A stretch of 64,000 bases of DNA from Paralvinella palmiformis (Eukaryota; Annelida; Polychaeta; Terebellida; Alvinellidae): NCBI GenBank assembly GCA_025642065.1, contig JAODUP010000043.1, forward strand, positions 496,001 through 560,000. Direction: 5' to 3'. Of this stretch, positions 37,860 to 48,626 are shown in pieces. The position numbers and the translations under genes are program-made. How positions within the stretch are numbered: the stretch's first letter is position 1; each line of letters starts with the position of its first letter. Under the pieces are notes generated by a model, which worked only from the letters and a program-made list of their open reading frames with translations, did no database searches and was not told where the DNA came from.

Positions 37860-40800
37860 CACTCCCCTTTAAATTAGAAACCATGCCCAATACTACATAT
37901 TTCACTAATGTAAATACGTTACCCAGTTATGAAGCTTTTAATATTTTTAAGTCAGATGTTAATACATATCCTTAAACCCTTATTAAATCCTTGTTCGTCA
38001 TAATTCATAGTTTTATTATTTTGGTTAATAACAACTTTTATATATGAGTTATTGGTATTTTATTGTTCTAAAAAAATACATTGAACATACATAATTTATA
38101 TGAAGTTAGCATAGAAATGATCTAGGATTTAAATGTTGAGCTTAAAAACTATGAATTATCGGTGTTTTATTTATTTGTTTATTAAACCTGGATGTTTTTT
38201 CATGATATTAAACTTTAGTGAGCTTGAAATGTTATCGTAATTCTGTATTTACTCACATGGATTATGGATGCACGATTTCACACTGCACTCGAGGCACACA
38301 TTCTAATCAACTGGCGAATGATAACCTCTCCCATTTACCTTCTGATTTAACCTAGTTGTTTTCTCTTTTCAGGCTTTTAGTGAGGATCGTCGTGTAGTTG
38401 CCTTTTGTCTTGGACATTTGTTCACTGCCGTTAGATTCCCTACAGGCACCCTGGGTCTGTCCTATGTTGCATCTCGATTTCGTGGAGATCCAGGTGGCAT
38501 TTGTTCTCACCAAGGTGATTGTACAGTGAAATCTAATAATTTTAGGGTATAAACGCATCCATTGATTGGCACTTAGTTGGAATGTTTTGTCAATGTTGTT
38601 GCTATTATTGCTGTTGTAACTATTCCTTATGCTGTGAGTTAAACATTGATATTAAAGTGAGTCTGTTGTTAGACCTCTTCCTGTTGTATACCCGACACTG
38701 AATCTCCGATCTTGCATAACTTTGATTTATAAATATTTAATTTTTATTGTCTGGTGAATAATAATTTATCTTGCTGATCAAAGACGACTGCTTCTTCTGT
38801 ATAATATTGCACTAAACACCAAGCAGTAAATTTTGTCATTATTCACATTATCCTAGTGATTGGTGTGAAAACAGTACGATAAAACAATGATTTCCACACC
38901 CAAATGTTTTAGGAATTGTGTATTCAAGAGCATGCAAAATAATGTTGTTCACACTTTTCTGTGGGAGAAATTACCAGCCTGCCAGTGAATTTTGCTGAAC
39001 TGCAAATTATACTTTGTCCACAAACTCGGTAGAAATGTAGCAAAATAACAAAATCAAGAATTTGATTTTCTGGATTTGATTTTTAAAATATTTTTTTATC
39101 AAAATGACTGGTGTGATATTCTCTTTGCGAGAATGTGAAATTAATTACATTACTATTGTAATGGGACAATTCATCAATGGTTGTTTTGTTTACTGTGTCT
39201 TATTGTTATTCCAATTTTTATTAACACAAAATACACTTATTTGACTAAGAACATCACATTTCAATTTTCAGTTACCTTTCTTGATATGGTATGTGATTTG
39301 CTGATTGATTCATTAAGCCATGGGGGTGGGTGTTATCTATTTGAGATAGAACCAGTACTTGCTTCAAGACAACTGTATATCCATTTTTAAATTTATAGAG
39401 GAGATATAAATAATTTCTGCTGTAATTCTTCTATCTGCTTTTTTGTATAACTATTTCAGAATGTATTTTTCCATTGTTTAAATGATATAGGTATTGTTTG
39501 TTGAGTTCAGTTTCTGGAAGGCAGTTGTCCCTTAAATAAACTGTTTCTTTTATGCTCTTTGTTGCCATGTTAAATGCTACAGTAATTAATGTCAAAGTTG
39601 GTAACATTAGTTTTGGTATCTTTTCTTTCTGCTGTGGTCTGGTTACAAGAAGTACAAAAGCAAACACTTGCTAATATATCCAGTATTTTACAAAAAGTGG
39701 CTTTATATATTAATTTTTTAACTAGAACAGTTTTGCATGTGTGTGTGTGTTATTACTTTCCAGTCATAACTTATAAAGTTAGACTTTCTCACTTCAGTAT
39801 TACAAAGGTTGTCATTATCTCTACCTAAACACAAATTGTAGTAGTTCTGTTAACTTTCACAACAGTTAGACAGACAGACTTTACATCAGAAGACTTCCTG
39901 TATATGCATGCACACAGATAGATTGATTGACCATAAACCTCTAGGACTGAGGTTCAAATCCTTACTGGCCTAGGTCTGAAGGGTGTGTCATCTATATTTT
40001 TATATCATTTTGTTCAGATATTGCTTGCCCCATTTATATTAATTTGTGCCCAGAATTGGTCTCGTCATCATTTCTATGATGTCCACATTTTGTGGTGATA
40101 GTTACACTGAAACACCATTAATTGACAATTTCCGCGCTGACTGTGCCATCTAGAGAACATCCATTTGTGGGTCGCCTTTCACCAGGCATGCTGAACCATA
40201 TGATAAAAACATTCTTTTACCAATCGTGAGATCACGATGTGTTTCATATATTGATAATATGTCTGTTACAGTTCCCAACTTGATAATTTATTTTTAATAA
40301 CATGTAATTTTTCAGGCAACTTTCCCCATACAAACAATCTTATCTATTAGTCAAAATAATTCTACATTATATTTAATAAAAATGAAACTGCTACAAGAAC
40401 TTGTACCGGTAGATCGATTTAGTTCTGTGAATCCCCCAAAACGTAAATTTACAAATAATTAGTGAATTACACTTCTTGTCCCATGCTACTACATGGCTTC
40501 ACTGACCCACAAACCGCAGTAGATGTGGACTGTGAATGCATCATGTAAATTGTCTGTTGTAGTCATCCTGATAGATTTAACTTCACCATGTCTGTTTGTC
40601 CAAACACACAAAACAAATTACAAACTTACATAATCCCACTTGTGAAAGGTATGTAGGATGTTTCCAAAGGGAGTCATCCCTCTGCTGTGTGTCTCACGTT
40701 TTACCTAAAAAGCACTAGCTCACATCCTGGATTTTGGCCCTAGTTCAGCTTGAGACACCATCAGAAGTCATAGTGGAGGGAATCCGTATTTGTTCTGACT

Positions 40801-43800
40801 CATTTGGCATAAAACAAGTATGCGAAGGGTATACATTTGTGAATACTTCCAGAGGTCAGAATGCCATATTACTGTCATTCTTAGTTAATTAATCACCTCA
40901 GAGGTGCTAATTATAATAGCAGAAACATGGGACTAGTGTAGTGATAAAATCTTCAGACAGGTAGCCACACAGATACACAAGAATGTAGACACCTATATGT
41001 CATAGGAGACCTCTAAAAGGAGACAACAGTAAATGATCCTTTGAATCTCGATTTTTTATTATTACACTCATACATGATTTGACACGCACACACATGTTTA
41101 TCATATAAACTACCTGTATGTTTTCCATTCAAATTAATACTATATGACATGATATATGCAGCTTTCACTTTAGATCTAATTTATTAAGTATACCACATTA
41201 GTTAAGTACACTGTATTGTGGTTTCTATATTATTACTGATATGAAACAATGCTCTCTTGTTGTTCTATAACTATATTTTTCCATCTATCCATCCATCATT
41301 AGCCATTCTATTTGTGTATAATGACTCCGTGCATGTTTATATATTCTCTTTTCCACGGGTAAGAACACCACAAGTTTGTTGCTTGTTTTCTGACACAGTT
41401 GTGGATCTCTGGATTACTGCAGTTTCTGCCTGTGTAAAAGTTATATGTGTGTTCGTATATGTGCATGTGCATATTATGTGCCCCCCCCCCACTTCTTACA
41501 TTTCCTATTCCATATTACTTCACTTTACTTTATGATGTTGTCTTATCGGGTCTCATAACAGAGTGAAAATTCTTCCAATATATGCTTTTATTGCCTGAAT
41601 TAATAATGCTATTTTATGCAGCAACTTGGTGAGAACACATGCAGACCAACAATATAGGGTGATATATTATACCAGGGTGGTGTCTTCTCGTATATTGCAT
41701 TAGGGTGGCATATAGTATCAAAGAGCTATTTGTATATATTGATATTCTTGATCATGTTTGGTGATGTTTTATCTTACTGGTTCATGAGATCTAATGTTCG
41801 ATCATAGTCTAAATATTTACTGGCTTTCATCATTTTGTATTCTTCACACGAGTCGTGTACAAGGATAATTCCAGTTTTAATCGTACCTGTGTTTTGTATG
41901 GATTAATCTTATTGCTAACCTGTGCTCATAAAGTGTGTTTATTCTTGAAGTTGTGTTCGTTTTAATAGCTGATGGATCCTCACTAAAAGCGGACACCTGT
42001 TAGTTGTTCTGTTTATTAAAGGTTAACATCTGAATCGGAACTATTTTAGATCTACTTTTGTAACTTATAGCTCACACACTAATGTGTCCTTTATTTGTTG
42101 TTGCTTATTTCATTAATTTATCATTTCTCTCTCAATCTAATATGTAGTTAGGTATAGGTGAAAGCGTTTTTGCATGTGCCAGTGATGCAGCTTATTTTCT
42201 TGTTAGTTGCTGTTAGAAGTTCAATATTTGTTGACATGCTGGCATTTAGATAATGATTAAATTGCTTTTTTAATATATACTTTTTACTAATGGTGCTAAT
42301 TAATTTATGTTTTGATGTTGTTTAATAACTTTTAATGTTTAAAAACTGATTAACTAATTATACTTTGGAATGCATTTGATTAATGTATGTGTGTGTGTGT
42401 GTGTGTGTTTGTGTGTGTGTGAGAGAGACAGAGAGAAAATACATATGTATAAAAAGTATTGGATTTCCTTTTTCCAATCATTACTCATGACATGAGAGTG
42501 TTTTTTTCACTTCAGTATATTATAAAGGTGGTCGTCAATTGTACCTGAACACAGGCTGGAGCAGCTCTGTTAACCGTTACAACAGGAGCCTGTTGACTGA
42601 TGAGTCTCTGCTTGTTACAGCGCATGGTAAGTTATTACGAATAGATTGTGCTGTGATCCCAGTTCTGATTTCTTCTCGGCTATGGATCATACCAGTATGA
42701 TGATGTTAGCAAAGGGTCAGCTACTTAGTATATGGTACTTAGGCAGTTTTCTCTGTATGGTTTATCGGAATCTTTTGGATATTTCATCATTCAGTAAGAA
42801 GCCTGGGATTATTTCATTTCTATTAGCCATTTGACCCAGGTTTAACCTGTGCTAGGGCTTAATGCTGAAAACATTGACTCCATATACAATTTGCTGTAGA
42901 AGTTACTGTAAATTTCTCTATTTTAATCAGTGTGCTAATACAGTTAGCCAGGGCTGGGTTAAGTGTTTGTAATAAAATATTGCTTCTTTTTAATGTAATT
43001 TATTATTGTCGTACATTTAATTTAGTACTATTTCTAGTGCTAAGCATCACCTCATTTAAAAGGAAGTAAAACTGTTTGGTCATATGTATTTTTACAAATA
43101 ACAGGTTGCTGTGATGTTTATGCAAAATTTCATAACATTTAATTTTTATTCTTTTTCATACTTTAATGGCATACCAGAATTTGGTAAGTGTTAATTAGGG
43201 AAAACCCTAAAATATCCTTCTACGTTCTATAATTATGTTGATTGCTGAAATATTATGTCTCTGGAGAAATAACGGAAAATTGGTGGATGGTTTCTTTCTA
43301 TGTTAGTCTTCATTCATGGCGGTGTGATTCATATATTATTTTATTTTAATTAGGTCATAATTGGGGCAGTGAACATGATCCTGACACAGCAGAATGCTCG
43401 CCAAATTCATTTAATGGTGGAAAGTACATCATGTATACCTACTCCGTGTCAGGATATGATCAGAATAACAAGGTCAGCTAATATGTTTTTAAGTGTAACA
43501 CAATTTGTTCTGGTTGACTATAACAGGTATGTGTGACTTCAACACAGGCAGTTCAAGTACCTGATTTTGTATAAGCTTCCCTTAACACTGATCCATCTCA
43601 TAACCAGCTCAATAACACATTATCACAGACAGTGATAATTGTGATTAAGAAGCTAGATGGTGTTTCATGCTAGAGACTGGGGATAATTGTCATAATTTCT
43701 GCCTACTTTAGTTAGAGAATGGTACTTCCCAGCAAAGCAGGATGTCAGCACATGGCATCATCTCGGTCAACGTATTGTCAATTGTGGCATCTGCTGATTG

Positions 43801-46567
43801 AAATTTGTTTGTTTTGTTTCTGTTTTTATTTCCTAATTTTTGTTTATTCATTATAAAACAGTATTATGTGAACCAACATTTATATAAGTCAAACAGGTCT
43901 AAATTATGTATATATTTATATTTATAGGTATTCTCCAACTGTAGTAGAAGAAGCATGGGTGCAGTACTACGCTACAAATCACCACTTTGCTTTACAGGTA
44001 CCTATTTTAATGCACTCCAGGTTTCTGCGTATTATTACATAGTTATCTAAACTATAATGTGTTCTTGCATTATGCACATTTTCTCTGTATCTTCCTACAG
44101 TTTTATTTCCAAACGTTCTAGGACACTGAATGGCCTAAATTGGGCCGATGTGTCGTTAAACAACACTCATCCATCCACCCTTTTCTGTATCTTCAATACG
44201 TAGAAAATAAAAACACTGCCAGGTTATGATAATACATGCGACTGTTTGGTCACGGAGCAGTGATCAGTCACTGAAATTGAGTTGTTATTATTAATTTCAG
44301 AATTAAGCGGCAGTTTCTGTGGTAATTTCCGTATTGAACAAGGAGAGGAGTGTGATGGTGGTCCTAAAGGTCGTAGTGGAAATGATCCATGTTGTGACAA
44401 GTACTGTCAACTAAAACAAAACGCTGTCTGTAGGTAAGTCAGTGTAGTTACTGGTATCATGATATCAGTATCATTCAAATATCTCTATTCGGGATATTTA
44501 TACTGATAATGGGATAATTACACATTAATTAAATGATTTTATAATAGTTATTGGCTACTTTACCACATATACCGGTAATTCACATAATCTCAGTTATTGC
44601 CATGTTAATGACCAAAATGGACCATCAAAGGCTCAGTATAAATGACACTTTGTCTAATTAATTCTAAGTCACAGTATGTGACTCATTGAATATATCTCCC
44701 TGTTGATTTATGTTTGAAGTCCTACATATGCAATAACAGTTTATGTGTGAATGATCTTTATAAATTGCCGTGATCCATTGACAGTATACAATACACACTG
44801 GTATTTCCTGCTTTTAAAACATTTGAATTTACCTGAAAATACCTTGGGAAAAATTAAGATTTTTAGGTTGGCTTAATGGACAGTACATCGTAAATCGTGA
44901 TGTCTTAGGCTTTAAAATCCTACGCCATTTATATGTTTCAAAAGATAACATTCTGTAGCTAAGTATTACAATGTCAATGAATAATGTACAAACACCATTG
45001 GGTAAACAGTATGTATTACGTAATACCAGTAAGTGATCTGTTTATCTGTGAAGATGGTTTAGAGTAATCTTCTGGGGTAAGAGTTCTGTTTGGTAGTCCA
45101 TTAAAGTTGTCTTTATTTCAGTGTGTTAATGTGATAGCAGAAGTTCACTGTTAAATTTGTGGTGTAGAAGTTTACACTAAAATGTTTAATGCATGACTAT
45201 AACAGTTCCTAGTTTATCACTTGAATATTTTCAGTGACAGTAACCATGAGTGTTGTTCGAAATGTCAGTATAAACCACTATCTGAAGTATGTCGGTTTGA
45301 ACAGCAGGATTCCTGTGAAGCAGAACAACACTGCACGTATCCTTATACATAGATTACAGTTGTAGAAAAAATTCATTGTTCCTCCTTCTGTTTCAATAAG
45401 TGGGTAGCATATGTGATGTTTGATTGAATGTTATACAGGTTAGGTTTAATGGCTAGATTTCCTTAATTGTTGTAATCAGTGGAAACAGCGCCACCTGTCC
45501 TCCGCCAATATACAAACCTGAAAACGCATCGTGTCTCAGCAGGCAAGTAACATATGATTCAACTGGCTGTTTGAGCTATTTCAATCGCAGTAAAATATAT
45601 GTTTAACAAAGTTTAATTATAAACAGCAGAATACCATTACAGCATAATATAACTGATTTTAGTTGGTTTTAGAAGTTATTTAGTAGTTAGTTCTCTTTTA
45701 AAATATTTCATATAATAAAAATGACTTGTTTGTTTTCTCTTTTACAGAGGGAAGTGTAGACGAGGTGTTTGTTTGTCATTCTGTGAAAGTGAAGGTTTAC
45801 ATTCGTGCGTCTGCGACAATGGTATGACATATTGTAAAAATACTTTCAAAGATAACACCAGAAAGTAATGAATGTTTATTACCTTTACATTTCTTATGAA
45901 ACAGGAACATTCTTATTTCTTCAGTTTACATTGATTATCTGAATCATCACAGTCAGTGATAGACATGATAACAATTTTGATGACATGCTTTATGGCTGCA
46001 GTCACCCTTTTCAAACTCTTCTTAACTGAGACATTAATGTGGCATTTCTGGCTAGGATTAAGGGCCATTCATCACTGAAACCTTTTTATTATTGCACACA
46101 TGCTAGTGAACACCAAAGTCTCTGAGCCCATTCACAATTGACGATTGGCCATATCTGCCACACATAATTCCTATCATGTACTTGGCTTTGAAAGAATTTT
46201 ACTTAGCTGTGTGGTTTTCTACGGTATGGTATCATGCAAGTTTTTACTAATTCCCAATGATAATGTCAGACAAGACTTTACTCAAACATTCCCATGTGTA
46301 CACGTTCTAAACCCTCTCTGAATGACACTATCAAGAAAGCTTGACTACAGTGTATTAACACACACTGTAGAAGATGATTGAGCTAGCATTTGAGAATTGG
46401 CAAGGATCTGGATCATTGGTTACTATTTATTATTATTATTATACCAAACTTATAAAGCGCTCTTTTCATACATAAAGCCTGTTCAAAAGTGCTGTACATA
46501 AACCATATAAGATATAACAAATATAATACGATTATTTCATAACAATATATGTATAAAGCTAAAGTGG

Positions 46568-46608
<41 letters not shown>

Positions 46609-48580
46609 CTAAGAAAAAGAAAAAAAGAAGAAATTAAAGATTAAAATGGCTGGAGAACAAATGCGTTTTAAGCAACATCTTAAAAATGTTCAGTGTTTTG
46701 GATTCACAAATGTGAGCTGGGAGTGCATTCCATAGCTTGGCTGCTGAACACTGAAATTTTCATAGCTAGATGTTCTAACTCTTGGAACCACCAATTACAC
46801 TGAACCCATCGAACTTAGTGTTCTTCTTGGTTGATAAACTGTCAACATGTCAGATATATATCTTGGAGCTTGTTCATGTAGGGCTTTATGCGTGTCCATT
46901 AGGATTTTAAATTGCACTCGATACTTAACAGGCAACCAATGCAGATCCTTCAATATTGGTGTAGTGTGACTCTGGCGTGATGTTCGAGTTACAGTCTGTG
47001 CCGCCGTGTTCTGTGTACGTTGCAACTTGTTAATATATTTGAAACTGCTACAGCTGATATGCAGTGTATGGAGTACATTAGAGTGTCACCAACTCACAAA
47101 ACATTGAAGAATCATGGAGCATACACTGTTGATAGAGACTACCTGTTATAATAAATATTTCTTATCCTTTTATCTAGAGACGCAGTCATGTTTCTGGTGT
47201 TGCAAAGAAACACCAACCAGCATCTGTAAACCTCATCCAAACAATTACACAGTACCAAATGGCACAGCTTGTGTAATGGGGTACTGTGATGATCAGGTAA
47301 AAGCTAGTTATCACAAACATGATATTAATAAATTAAATGATTTTTTTATAGAATAATCAGTTCTCTTAGTGTGTACCGTAATCTCCTGTGTATAGCGTGC
47401 ACTCGTGTATACCAGAAAAATGCCTGAAAAACCTAGATTTGGTGTATAATGCACACCCCTTGTTGACCAGAAAAATGTCCAGAAAATCTAGTTTTGGTGC
47501 AGCTGGACTTGCTTAACATTTTTTCTGTAATTACTTACACCCTCCATGTATAATGGCCTGATACCAATTTTGCTCCTAAGATCTGCAAAAAGATCAAAAG
47601 CTGTTTGTCACAACCTTTGATTTCCGTTCATAACTGCTTTGATGTTATAATTAATAACCAAACTTGTCTCAATTGTGAGCAGTGATTTCTATTGTTTCCC
47701 TGTTCAATTAAATATCACACAAGTATAAGACATAAGTGAAGATGTTTCGTGAGTTTTCACACCTTGTCTAATGATCCTTTTGATCATTTGGTAGTTGAAG
47801 TTGATAAAAGATAATAATTAGACACTAGGTAATATATATTTTCAATGGCGATTTTAAGTAGATCTCCACAAAGTTTGAACTATTTATGTGTTTCTCAGTG
47901 AGGGTGGAGTTATGATTAGACTCATTTACTGTAGAAATAACTGAAATAATTTAGACGTGGAATTGACCTGTCACCATCTTGGATTAGGCTGCATGGTAGC
48001 ATAATCCACCTCTGCACAATGTTCAGGCGGGTCAGCACGAAAATAATAATAAAAAGAATAAAAGTAAATTTTATTTCCTGGCAGTGGGTTTTAGCTGTGA
48101 TCAGCGGATTTGTAAAACAAGTATTAAAAAAACAATGGCTTTAGCAGTAAAATATGTCTGTCAATTTTTTTTTTCTTAAAATAAGTGGGACACATTTAAT
48201 TATGGTGTATAACAGCACCCCCCCAAATAGATGGAAAACAGTGAAAAAAGGTGTGCGTTATACATGGAATATTACGGTACTACACATACGCCTAATCTGA
48301 TTACTGTAGATGTTATATCTTTCACATGATTTTAATATTAGCAAATTTACTGGTCAAGAAGTAATCATAAATATTGAGTGTTTTTATGTTTCAGTGCCAC
48401 ACACGCAAATACCTATGTCTGATTTATCTTTCACTTCACATCATTACATTGAGAAATTCCTTGGCCTATTTAACCTACAAGGTGCACAAAAGTGGCCATA
48501 AAATAGCAACACCCACAGACACACACAGTGGCACTAGTTTAATAGATTTGTACAGTTTTATGATATCAGATAAAATTTAG

Positions 48581-48626
<46 letters not shown>

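Noticed and set aside
46795..47025. A host gene on the minus strand inside ADAM17
   Set aside because: The peptide is the C-terminal part of a LINE reverse transcriptase with a microsatellite-type 3' tail.
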